A stretch of 30,332 bases of DNA from an uncultured Lachnospiraceae bacterium (GTDB taxonomy: Bacteria > Bacillota > Clostridia > Lachnospirales > Lachnospiraceae): contig CAJUJR010000033.1 in assembly GCA_910586605.1 (NCBI GenBank), positions 1 through 30,332 of the forward strand, written 5' to 3'. Shown here one piece after another: positions 24,024 to 30,332 of the stretch; the first letter of the stretch is position 1; every line of letters starts with the position of its first letter. The translations under genes and the position numbers were made by a program. A model generated the notes under the pieces. That model did not search any database. It worked only from the letters and a program-made list of their open reading frames with translations, and was not told where the DNA came from.

Positions 24024-24097
24024 TTAGAACATGTTTAAAAATTACTTTTTGTAAGATGTGCTTCACACTCTGTGGGAGATTTTCAAACACGCTCTAG
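24024..24097. mobile_element. MITE-like element, copy C (74 bp)
   Basis: The left end TTAGAACATGTTTA is diverged, while the right end is identical to the family (complement of CTAGAGCGTGTTTG). The interior CTTTTTGTAAGATGTG and TCTGTGGGAGATTTTC matches copies A and B in the same orientation as B. It lies about 195 bp from copy B, just upstream of the YihY/BrkB gene. Confidence 0.75.
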
Positions 24098-24146
24098 GAC
24101 AGCCGTAAACAGTAATATAATATGAAAAAGAAAATGAGGTCTTTCC

Positions 24147-25022
24147 ATGAAACAAAAAAAAGAACAGCTTTTATCACTGCCCGTTGTCCGTTTTATCATC
24201 CAGGCAGGAGAACAGATGAATGAACGCACTCTTTCCGCCCATGCTGGTCAGACTGCATTTTTTATTATGCTCTCCTTTTTCCCATTCCTCTTGTTTCTAT
24301 TTGCGCTTCTGCGCCTGACGCCGCTGACTGAGGAAAGTTTTATCCTTCCACTGCTGGCAATTATACCAGAATCCTTCCATGAATTCATCAGGGCACTGAT
24401 TCATGATATTTATTCAGCCAGCAGCGTACATCTCCTTTCTATTACCATTATCAGTGCAATTTGGCTTGGCTCCAAAGCGTTCCTGTCATTGGTCCAGGGG
24501 CTGAATTCTATATACTGCCAGAAAGAATCCCGCAATTTCATTATGCTGCGGCTGTTTGCTGCGCTTTACAGCGTTATTTTTGCCTTATTAATTATTGCCA
24601 TCCTTGCATTGCTGGTTTTTGGGAACTGGATTCACAGCCATATTAAAGTACAGTTTCCATTTGTTGCTTCCATAGCAAAACATATCATTAACTTCCGTAT
24701 GCTAATCGCCTTTTTGATTCTGTTTGCAACCTTCCTGCTTTTATACCATTTCCTGCCAAACTGCAAATGGAAGCTCCGTTACCATACGCCAGGGGCTTTC
24801 CTCTCTACGTTTGGCTGGCTGGCTTTTTCTATCTTGTATTCTTACTATGTAGATACGTTTAGCAACTATTCTTCCTTTTATGGCACAATGACTACTATTG
24901 CGCTCCTTATGGTCTGGCTCTATGCGTGCATGTATATCCTATTTTTAGGCGGATTATTAAATGATTACTTAAAACAGCGCCCACGCCTTACAGATAATAA
25001 TCCCTTAAGCCGGAATCTCTGA
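24147..25022 (+). CDS. YihY/virulence factor BrkB family membrane protein
   Basis: The 291-residue protein shows about six membrane helices and the family layout: an N-terminal amphipathic stretch with AGQTAFFIMLSFFPFLLFL, the central AIWLGSKAFLSLVQGLNSIY region, a polar YHFLPNCKWKLRYHTPGAFLSTFGW segment, and SFYGTMTTIALLMVWLYACMYILFLGGLLN at the end. The function is not settled; members have been proposed as transporters but are often called RNase BN by mistake. The start follows GAGG at about 8 nt. It is one of only two plus-strand genes in the window, and its 3' end overlaps the convergent SpoIID-family gene by 18 nt. Confidence 0.92.
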   Translation: MKQKKEQLLSLPVVRFIIQAGEQMNERTLSAHAGQTAFFIMLSFFPFLLFLFALLRLTPLTEESFILPLLAIIPESFHEFIRALIHDIYSASSVHLLSITIISAIWLGSKAFLSLVQGLNSIYCQKESRNFIMLRLFAALYSVIFALLIIAILALLVFGNWIHSHIKVQFPFVASIAKHIINFRMLIAFLILFATFLLLYHFLPNCKWKLRYHTPGAFLSTFGWLAFSILYSYYVDTFSNYSSFYGTMTTIALLMVWLYACMYILFLGGLLNDYLKQRPRLTDNNPLSRNL

Positions 25023-26507
25023 CAGCTTTTTTAAATTTGCCCCGGTAAAATAATACCCCAAAATTTCATTATAATCTTTCCCAAGCCCCGCCATTGTAAT
25101 AGCCCCATACTGGCTCATTCCTGTCCCATGGCCAAATCCGCCTCCAATAAACTGGAACGCTGCTTCATTATCTTTGGAAGCATCTGCCACAAAAAAAGCT
25201 GCGCTTGGGAGAAGGCTCATATATGTCCTTAATTTCCCATGGTTATAATATATCGTTTCATTAGGCGATCCCAATACTTTCCGGACATTATGCTGCGTGC
25301 ATACTTTCACAACATTTTTCTTCCCTACAAGGACAATTTCTGTAATAAGCCCGCTCTTTTCCCGTTTCTCCACCCGTATCTTTTTTACCATACCAAGCGG
25401 TTTTATAGGTTTTGAACGGTAGCCGCCCGTCTTTGTCTGTGTCAGTACCAAATCAGGGTCTGCTGCATAACACTCCGCCAAAAGGGAGTCCACCCTTTCT
25501 GACAAAGCTTTCTGGCTGATTGTCATATTCCATCGATACCAGACCGCATCACTGTCATATGTGTCAAAAGAGGTTCTATGGAGAAAGGACTGAAACTCGC
25601 CTTCTTTGGATAAATCCAACGATTTGATACCGCTCTTTTTCTGGCTCTTTTCTGTGATCTGAAGCCTTTCTGGCAAATAAGAAATCTTTGACTTTGTATT
25701 CCATACATCCTGCCCAGAAGCAGAATACCCCCAGGAGGTTGAATAATAATATGCCGGGACTACCTTCCCTTTCTTATCTACCAGGACAATCCCCTTCGTT
25801 TCCTTTACTGCCTGGCGGGAGCGTGCATCCTCTGGTATGTTGTTATAAACCTGGCAAGAAGCACTGTCATCCAAATCCGCTTGGTAATCATCATACCGCA
25901 CAGACTGGAGCTGGCAGCAGGCATAACTTCTGGCACATATTGCTTGTGCTTTTAACGCCTCCATTTTACTTGATGTAGAAATCTCACTTGGTACTACAGC
26001 ATAAAGATATTCTTCCAAGGGAAGCTTATTTGTCAAAAGAAGGCCCTTTTTATTCCATGTCACTTTTAGCATATGGCGGTAACTTGGATGGATTCCTTTC
26101 CTTTCCACGGATAACACTTTTAATTTTGCCCCTTTTGAAGGCTTTATCATTATTTTTTTGCCTTTATATTTTTTATCATTTTGAAAACTTGCCATCCCCT
26201 CCGCGGGATACTCTTTTTTCTTGCCATTAACTGTTACTGTGAAAGGTTTTGAAGAAGTTATTTTTACCTTTTCATGGAAAATAGAGGCAAATCCTGTTGT
26301 CATCAGAAGAACCCTTACATTCATGTTGTCTGTAATTTTTTCTCTTTTTACCGCACCTGTTTTCTTTTGCGCTGCCTTTTCTTCTGATACCTGGCTCTTC
26401 TTTTCTTTTTGAATTTTTCTTTTTCCTGTTTCAGCCAAAAGACAGCCCAGTACCATAACAGACAGGCCTATAATTATCCCTATCTGTTTTCTTCTTGATT
26501 TCCTCAT
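25005..26507 (-). CDS. SpoIID/LytB domain protein (putative lytic transglycosylase, exported)
   Basis: SpoIID-family proteins cleave glycan strands of peptidoglycan, notably in engulfment during sporulation. The 500-residue protein has a basic N-terminus and one hydrophobic segment (about residues 8-24) ending in VLGC, a possible lipoprotein site at Cys22. The SpoIID domain includes KLPLEEYLYAVVPSEISTSS with the expected catalytic Glu near residue 175, followed by KMEALKAQAICARSYA, and ends with FGHGTGMSQYGA. It is longer than Bacillus SpoIID, with an extra N-terminal beta domain, and matches the related proteins found in Clostridia outside the spoIID locus. It may be a vegetative cell-wall enzyme. 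It has its own likely promoter. Confidence 0.92.
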   Translation of the reverse strand: MRKSRRKQIGIIIGLSVMVLGCLLAETGKRKIQKEKKSQVSEEKAAQKKTGAVKREKITDNMNVRVLLMTTGFASIFHEKVKITSSKPFTVTVNGKKKEYPAEGMASFQNDKKYKGKKIMIKPSKGAKLKVLSVERKGIHPSYRHMLKVTWNKKGLLLTNKLPLEEYLYAVVPSEISTSSKMEALKAQAICARSYACCQLQSVRYDDYQADLDDSASCQVYNNIPEDARSRQAVKETKGIVLVDKKGKVVPAYYYSTSWGYSASGQDVWNTKSKISYLPERLQITEKSQKKSGIKSLDLSKEGEFQSFLHRTSFDTYDSDAVWYRWNMTISQKALSERVDSLLAECYAADPDLVLTQTKTGGYRSKPIKPLGMVKKIRVEKREKSGLITEIVLVGKKNVVKVCTQHNVRKVLGSPNETIYYNHGKLRTYMSLLPSAAFFVADASKDNEAAFQFIGGGFGHGTGMSQYGAITMAGLGKDYNEILGYYFTGANLKKLSEIPA

Positions 26508-26593
26508 ACTTTTCCATTTCCTTTTTCGTCATCTCCTGCAGATTTGAATACCATTGCCCGGTTCATTAAAAATAGCAGGTACAAATTACGAAT

Positions 26594-26622
26594 ATGATAT
26601 AATAAAATGGAAAAAAATGCAA
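26594..26622 (-). promoter_or_regulatory. Possible promoter of the SpoIID-domain gene
   Basis: Minus-strand TTGCAT (26622-26617), a 17-bp spacer and TATCAT (26599-26594), about 90 nt before the start codon. It falls in an AT-rich stretch, so the match is less decisive. Confidence 0.5.
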
Positions 26623-26640
26623 ATTTAACCATCTTTCAAG

Positions 26641-26654
26641 TAAACACGCCCTAG
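26641..26654. repeat. Solitary MITE-like end overlapping a stop codon
   Basis: The complement of TAAACACGCCCTAG resembles the CTAGAGCGTGTTTG element end; no partner end lies nearby. Its CTAG supplies the TAG stop codon (26653-26651) of the adjacent LytTR regulator gene. It resembles the solitary end at 7537-7550 (TAAACATGCCCTAG when read in the same sense). Confidence 0.42.
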
Positions 26655-27385
26655 CGCAACTCTTCTTTACTAAAATAATAAGAAAAATACATTTTCCTAA
26701 ATTCTGCTACCTTTTCCCTTGGAATATAAATCTTACTTTCATTGTCCATACAGACTTCATCCCGGTTAATTGAAAAAATATGGTTTATATTCAAAATATA
26801 TGAACGGCCGCATCTTAAAAAGCAGGAAAAGCATCCAAGTTTTTGGTACAATTCCCCGCCACTCATCCGCACACGGGATTTCCCGGCTTTTAAACAAAGA
26901 ATCTGGTAATTTTTCCGGCTTTCACAATAAATAATATCGTCAATTGGTATCTGCCGGATGCCAGATACCGTATTTATCACAAAGTTTTCTTCCTGTATTT
27001 TTTGAATGTTTCCCAATGCAAGCTTTAAAACATGAAAAAAGCGTTCCATTTTCAGGGGTTTTACAAGATACTGGACAGCGTCTACCTCAAAAGCATCTAA
27101 TGCATGCTCATTAGAGGTAGTAAGAAAAATAATCTGCCCCCTATTACCAATTTTCCGAAGCTCCTTTGCTACATCTATCCCAAGCCTATCAGGCAGATAA
27201 ATATCCAGTAAAATCAAATCTGGATCATATGCCTTTTCTTTTAACAGCAAAATCAACTCCTCTGCCTCCATAAAACGCCTGATTAAAAAATCATCCCCTG
27301 TTTGCTGTTCCTGATAGGATTTTAGCATCCGTTCCACCTTGTCCATTTCTGCCACATCATCATCGCAGAGCGCAACCAGATACAT
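26651..27385 (-). CDS. LytTR-family response regulator, orphan
   Basis: The 244-residue protein has an N-terminal receiver domain (CDDD at 7-10, phospho-acceptor Asp61 in LILLDIYLPD, TTSNEHALDAFEVDAVQYLVKP with the conserved Thr/Lys) and a C-terminal LytTR DNA-binding domain from about residue 140 (IDDIIYCESRKNYQILCL, FLRCGRSYILNINHIFSINRDEV). LytTR regulators bind direct repeats upstream of quorum, bacteriocin or cell-surface genes. The start at 27385 follows AGAGGTG. No kinase lies beside it; the AgrC-like kinase at 28542 has its own partner. Its stop codon lies inside a solitary MITE-like end, so the native C-terminus may have been altered by an insertion. Confidence 0.92.
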   Translation of the reverse strand: MYLVALCDDDVAEMDKVERMLKSYQEQQTGDDFLIRRFMEAEELILLLKEKAYDPDLILLDIYLPDRLGIDVAKELRKIGNRGQIIFLTTSNEHALDAFEVDAVQYLVKPLKMERFFHVLKLALGNIQKIQEENFVINTVSGIRQIPIDDIIYCESRKNYQILCLKAGKSRVRMSGGELYQKLGCFSCFLRCGRSYILNINHIFSINRDEVCMDNESKIYIPREKVAEFRKMYFSYYFSKEELR

Positions 27386-27422
27386 ATTCCACACCTCTTT
27401 CGTTCTCAAATTTTATTTTTAT

Positions 27423-27431
27423 ATTATATCA
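27423..27431 (-). promoter_or_regulatory. Extended -10 of the orphan LytTR regulator
   Basis: Minus-strand TGATATAAT lies about 40 nt before the start codon. No -35 box is convincing at 17 bp. Confidence 0.5.
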
Positions 27432-27724
27432 AAATCCACTATCTATAATGTTATCTAGCATGCTTTGCACTTTTTGAGGAATAATCTGCGGTGTTTTCCT
27501 TCACTGCCATACTACTCATCAATCGTTGTAGCGCCCGCTACAACTTATTCTTCCTCCTTGCAGATGAAAATTTATTCTGCGTAAAATTCATCGATATTTA
27601 ACCGCCGGAGTAATATTTTCTTTTTTTAATCATGAATGAAACCAGATAAGGAGAAAACTCAAAATTTCGTTCAAGACAGCAGGCACAACAATGCGGAGTG
27701 AACATCTTATTTGGAGGAATTATA
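27432..27724. other. Non-coding region between two LytTR regulator genes
   Basis: I find no supportable gene here. The stretch holds the perfect 20-bp palindrome at 27525-27544 and, on the minus strand, a 22-codon open stretch (ATG AGT AGT ATG GCA ...) that follows AAGGAGGAAG at too great a distance. On the plus strand GGAGGAATT near 27714 is not followed by a usable start. It may hold remnants of an inserted element. Confidence 0.4.
27525..27544. repeat. Perfect 20-bp palindrome
   Basis: GTTGTAGCG-CC-CGCTACAAC has 9-bp arms with a 2-bp centre. It is GC-richer than its surroundings. It has no T-tract on either side, so an operator or recombination site is more likely than a terminator. Confidence 0.5.
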
Positions 27725-27763
27725 AAAATATAAAAGATAAGGGTGGGGAAATCTCACCCTTAT
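27725..27763 (-). terminator. Terminator after the AgrA-like gene
   Basis: A 9-bp stem (ATAAGGGTG with CACCCTTAT, arms 27737-27745 and 27755-27763) with a 9-nt loop is followed on the minus strand by CTTTTATATTTTTATA. It lies about 55 nt after the gene. In the plus direction TTTT also follows, so it may work both ways. Confidence 0.75.
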
Positions 27764-27815
27764 TTTCATCAAACAATGCGATTTTAATGTGAAGACGACA
27801 GTATTGAATATTTCT

Positions 27816-28535
27816 TTAAAGCCCTTTCATCATGCGTGTGGACATCAAGCAAGTTTCTCCGTTGGCAAAATGGATGATTCGATTTTTAGTGTCAACTTCT
27901 TTTATATTATTTTTGTTTACCAAAAATGCCCGATGGCAACGCACAAAATTGCTGTCCAATACGCCTGTTAGTTCTTTTAAGGTGCTGGGAAATTCAATCT
28001 GGCGGTCTTTTGCATGGAGAATGACTTTATGGATATTGCTGGAAGTTTCAAAAAATAAAATATCCTCATAATCTACACTGATTTTTCGTCCGCCAACTTC
28101 AAGGGTATAGACTTTATGTGTCTTATTGGTTTGGAGCGTATGTCGTTCCATTGCATGTAATAGACATTCTCTGAGTTTCACTTTCGCTTCGGCAGGGTTG
28201 TCTTTTAATACAAAGTCCATCGCCTCTACCCGATACTGAAAAGTCATATAGCTCAGTTCTGAATGTGCTGTTATGAATATGATGAAACCACGGGGGTCAT
28301 ACAATCTAATTTGCTGTGCCAGCTTCATTCCATTCATGTTGCTGTTCAAGTCAATATCAAGGAAATAAATGCCTGTGTTCTGGCTGGTCTTGACTTTTTC
28401 CAACAACATATAAGGGTCTCCTGTATCTAAAGTAAGCTGCATATCTAATTCTTCTATCAGAACGGTATTTTGAATGATATTTACAACAGTCCGCCGCTGT
28501 GCGGCATTGTCTTCGCATACAAAGATGTCCAGCAT
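27816..28535 (-). CDS. AgrA/ComE-like LytTR response regulator
   Basis: The 239-residue protein has an Agr-type receiver domain (CEDN at 7-10, acceptor Asp60 in IYFLDIDLN, FITAHSELSYMTFQYRVEAMDFVLKD) and a C-terminal LytTR domain from about residue 140 (KVYTLEVGGRKISVDYEDILFFETS, FVRCHRAFLVNKNNIKEVD, then the ending STRMMKGL). The receiver motifs resemble Staphylococcus AgrA closely. It starts 6 nt after the AgrC-like kinase stop codon, so the pair is one operon, with a terminator after this gene. Its targets are unknown; the perfect inverted repeat upstream of the kinase promoter is a candidate site. Confidence 0.94.
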   Translation of the reverse strand: MLDIFVCEDNAAQRRTVVNIIQNTVLIEELDMQLTLDTGDPYMLLEKVKTSQNTGIYFLDIDLNSNMNGMKLAQQIRLYDPRGFIIFITAHSELSYMTFQYRVEAMDFVLKDNPAEAKVKLRECLLHAMERHTLQTNKTHKVYTLEVGGRKISVDYEDILFFETSSNIHKVILHAKDRQIEFPSTLKELTGVLDSNFVRCHRAFLVNKNNIKEVDTKNRIIHFANGETCLMSTRMMKGL

Positions 28536-28541
28536 ATGATG

Positions 28542-29837
28542 TCATTCCTTTCTATCAGTAAGTTCTATATGTTGTGTAAAATAGTCGCATTTCATTGTTG
28601 TTTCTAATAGCACGTTGTCATAAGAACTGATGATTTTCTGGGCGTTCCAAAGCCCGATTCCTTGATGCCCGATTTTTGTGCTAAAGCCCTTTTGCTTTAA
28701 TTTATGCAGCATTACACCGTTATCCAGAAAGCGGTTGCTTATGATGATTGATACGCCAGTTTTATTCTGGATGATATTTAAGCCTATTTGCGGCTGTTCT
28801 GTCTCCAATGTGGCTTCCATCGCATTGTCTAAAAAGATTCCCAGTATTCTGGCAAGGTCTACCGTGTCTATCAGAAAACTTTCCACTTTATCGGGGATAT
28901 CAATGGTGATGTCAATCCCCGATTCATGGGCGTAAATCATTTTTGCAGAGAGCAGGCTTTTGATTTCCAACACGCCGATGTTGCTAAGCTGGTTCAGCTT
29001 GTAATCTCCCCCTGTAATCAGATTCTTCGTTGGGAAGATTTTGCTTTCAAAAAAATCCTTTAACCTATCCAAATCACCCTCTTCAATATAACCAGATAGA
29101 GAGAGCAGAATATTAACATAATCATGCTTAAAGGAGCGCAGGCTGTTATACATAGCTTCTAAATTCCGTGTGTAGTCCTGTAAGTCCTGCATGGCTTTCT
29201 GCTTTGCTTCGGTCTGTATCTGTTCCAGATAAGAGCGGCGCATAGCCAGAAGTAAACAACACATCACAAGCAGATACCCCGAAATGTGTAAGGCATTATT
29301 ATATATCATTCTGCCGACAGAGCCGTTTTGTCCTGGAATCAAATTATCAAACAGATAGATGGTTATAAGGAGCAGTAATGCAGCATCTATCACATACCAT
29401 GTCTGCGGAAGGCGCAAAATGCCTTTGCCAGACAGGAATACTTTTTTCAGCAGCTTGCCGCAAAGCAGCGTAATCCAATAAAACAGCAAAGTATAAATCA
29501 AATTGATGCCGCAAAAAAAATACCACTGATTTGATAAAGGTGAGGGAATCAGTATATAAAGAAAATTTGCCAGCAAATTCTCTGTCACAACGGTAAGCAT
29601 ACATCCAATCATACCCATAAAAACATTCTGTGGCGCAGTGTCACGGTAAACGATCAACCCATAAATACATACTGCCACCAGAATACCGAACAAACCGTAT
29701 GGAACACAGGCAAGGAGCGTTACAGGCATTCCGGCAACCAACAGCAGTATATAAAGTACGCTAAATCCTTTGAAGTTCATATTCTGAGGCCATACATTGC
29801 GGATAGCAAGGGAAAGCCGAAAAAAAGATAGTAGCAT
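28542..29837 (-). CDS. AgrC/ComD-like sensor histidine kinase
   Basis: The 431-residue protein has about six membrane helices in the first 200 residues, a coiled linker (about 203-232) and a cytoplasmic kinase part. His238 in FKHDYVNILLSLSGYIEEGD is the likely phospho-acceptor, typical of the Agr/Com (HPK10) kinases. The ATPase domain has Asn338 in FLDNAMEA and a glycine motif in HQGIGL (391-396). Such kinases usually sense short, often cyclic, peptides. No agrB processing gene or agrD peptide gene is recognisable in the window. A weak AAGGA precedes the start. It has a near-consensus promoter with a large inverted repeat upstream. Confidence 0.93.
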   Translation of the reverse strand: MLLSFFRLSLAIRNVWPQNMNFKGFSVLYILLLVAGMPVTLLACVPYGLFGILVAVCIYGLIVYRDTAPQNVFMGMIGCMLTVVTENLLANFLYILIPSPLSNQWYFFCGINLIYTLLFYWITLLCGKLLKKVFLSGKGILRLPQTWYVIDAALLLLITIYLFDNLIPGQNGSVGRMIYNNALHISGYLLVMCCLLLAMRRSYLEQIQTEAKQKAMQDLQDYTRNLEAMYNSLRSFKHDYVNILLSLSGYIEEGDLDRLKDFFESKIFPTKNLITGGDYKLNQLSNIGVLEIKSLLSAKMIYAHESGIDITIDIPDKVESFLIDTVDLARILGIFLDNAMEATLETEQPQIGLNIIQNKTGVSIIISNRFLDNGVMLHKLKQKGFSTKIGHQGIGLWNAQKIISSYDNVLLETTMKCDYFTQHIELTDRKE

Positions 29838-29873
29838 TTCAATATATTCCTTCTTTCGATATTTACTTCCCTA

Positions 29874-29902
29874 ATTATACTTTATACCATTCTTTATATC
29901 AA
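29874..29902 (-). promoter_or_regulatory. Promoter of the AgrC/AgrA-like operon
   Basis: Minus-strand TTGATA (29902-29897), a 17-bp spacer and TATAAT (29879-29874), about 37 nt before the kinase start. Confidence 0.75.
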
Positions 29903-29920
29903 CTGCCTCATGCAAAAATG

Positions 29921-29964
29921 ATGAATAAGTGCGTGTTCTGTAAAAAAAAAACGCACTTATTCAT
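29921..29964. promoter_or_regulatory. Perfect 14-bp inverted repeat between divergent genes
   Basis: ATGAATAAGTGCGT (29921-29934) and its exact complement (29951-29964) flank a 16-bp centre with ten A residues. The near arm ends 19 bp before the -35 box of the kinase promoter, a natural place for an activator. Alternatives are a terminator or an element end. In RNA it would be a very stable hairpin, but the T-tract lies in the loop on the minus strand. Confidence 0.6.
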
Positions 29965-29979
29965 GAATTGGGGTATTTC

Positions 29980-30261
29980 ATGACTGTTTTGAAAGAATTG
30001 CTGTTTTCTCTGGTATACTATTTTGCAGTACATAAATTTATTTTGGAAAGGAAACAGGAAGATATGAAGCATTTATTAAAAGGAGCTGCTGTAGCAGCGG
30101 TGGTATTGGTTGCTTTAATGGTAATCAATATGTTTTGTAATATGCATGACATTCACTTAGACCAGACAGCGACAGGTACAATATCAGCAGTTTGTGCTAT
30201 GCTGTTTTATCATGGATTGATTAGGAATGAAAAAAGTAAAGATGATGGGAATGAAAAATAA
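29980..30261 (+). CDS. Small membrane protein of unknown family
   Basis: The 93-residue product (ATG start at 29980, GGGG 8 nt upstream) has two or three hydrophobic segments, at about residues 4-22, 35-52 and perhaps 65-82, a short basic stretch between the first two and a charged tail (RNEKSKDDGNEK). A longer reading would use TTG at 29968; a shorter one begins at ATG 30064 after AGGAAG. I do not recognise a family. It is divergent from the AgrC-like kinase across the perfect inverted repeat, so it could be a regulated target or an accessory protein of that system; it is too small and lacks the motifs for AgrB. Confidence 0.6.
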   Translation: MTVLKELLFSLVYYFAVHKFILERKQEDMKHLLKGAAVAAVVLVALMVINMFCNMHDIHLDQTATGTISAVCAMLFYHGLIRNEKSKDDGNEK

Positions 30262-30279
30262 GTTCTGAAGCCCCCTGCT

Positions 30280-30294
30280 GTTACTATTCACAGC
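30280..30294. repeat. 15-bp repeat, copy 2
   Basis: An exact second copy of GTTACTATTCACAGC (also at 17386-17400). It lies in the non-coding stretch after the small membrane protein, close to the window end, so any partner end could lie outside. Confidence 0.4.
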
Positions 30295-30332
30295 CAATCG
30301 TAGCCGGATCTCAATAAAAAATCTCTTCCCCT

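Noticed and set aside
27432..27524. 22-codon minus-strand frame reading MSSMAVKENTADY..., possibly the start of a recombinase
   Set aside because: Too short, with the purine-rich site too far from ATG, and I could not confirm any recombinase motif.
1..30332. CRISPR array or tRNA genes
   Set aside because: No regularly spaced direct repeats and no tRNA cloverleaf outside the tRNA-like part of ssrA were seen.

Overview
The window looks like a chromosomal segment of a low-to-moderate GC, Gram-positive anaerobe of the Clostridia, most likely a Lachnospiraceae-type gut bacterium. This rests on the class III anaerobic ribonucleotide reductase (nrdDG), the Clostridia-style order gap-pgk-tpiA / gpmI / secG / rnr / smpB / ssrA on one strand, purine-rich Shine-Dalgarno sites, a SpoIID-family protein, AgrC/AgrA-like regulators and a CotH-VTC-DUF4956 cluster. 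No genus is assigned because no rRNA gene is present.

Layout, read as transcribed (almost everything is on the minus strand, from high to low coordinates). (1) 30.3-26.6 kb: a small plus-strand membrane protein, a divergent AgrC/AgrA-like two-component pair with a perfect 14-bp inverted repeat upstream of its promoter, and an orphan LytTR regulator. (2) 26.6-23.2 kb: a SpoIID/LytB-domain protein convergent with a YihY/BrkB membrane protein, then a flavin-reductase-like protein; the intergenic region between the last two carries two short MITE-like elements. (3) 22.9-20.3 kb: a frameshifted secreted protein with a well-formed regulated promoter, a sigma-like protein lacking region 4, and mutY. 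(4) 20.3-17.5 kb: nrdD-nrdG behind a promoter overlapped by paired NrdR boxes. (5) 17.3-13.8 kb: gap, pgk and tpiA. (6) 13.7-9.4 kb: an accessory insert in the glycolytic block, with a YdeI-like remnant, an unlisted 31-codon membrane peptide, a CotH kinase gene broken by three in-frame stops, a VTC-domain protein, a DUF4956 membrane protein and a YjfB-like protein. (7) 9.3-0.1 kb: gpmI, secG, rnr, smpB, a cytoplasmic PAS hybrid histidine kinase, a GHL10-type glycosidase-like protein and the tmRNA gene ssrA.

How it fits together: gap, pgk, tpiA and gpmI cover the triose section of glycolysis. rnr, smpB and ssrA form the trans-translation and RNA-decay set, here separated by two unrelated genes. 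nrdDG supplies dNTPs anaerobically under NrdR. The CotH/VTC/DUF4956 cluster is a recurrent but poorly understood envelope module, and here its kinase appears to have decayed.

The items most worth a second look are the three-stop CotH gene, the MITE-like family with internal-deletion derivatives and solitary ends, the promoter flanked by two 14-bp operator-like repeats about seven helical turns apart, and the inverted repeat at the Agr-like locus. I did not find a clear new defence or mobile system. Promoters and operators were read by eye against consensus and are unverified.
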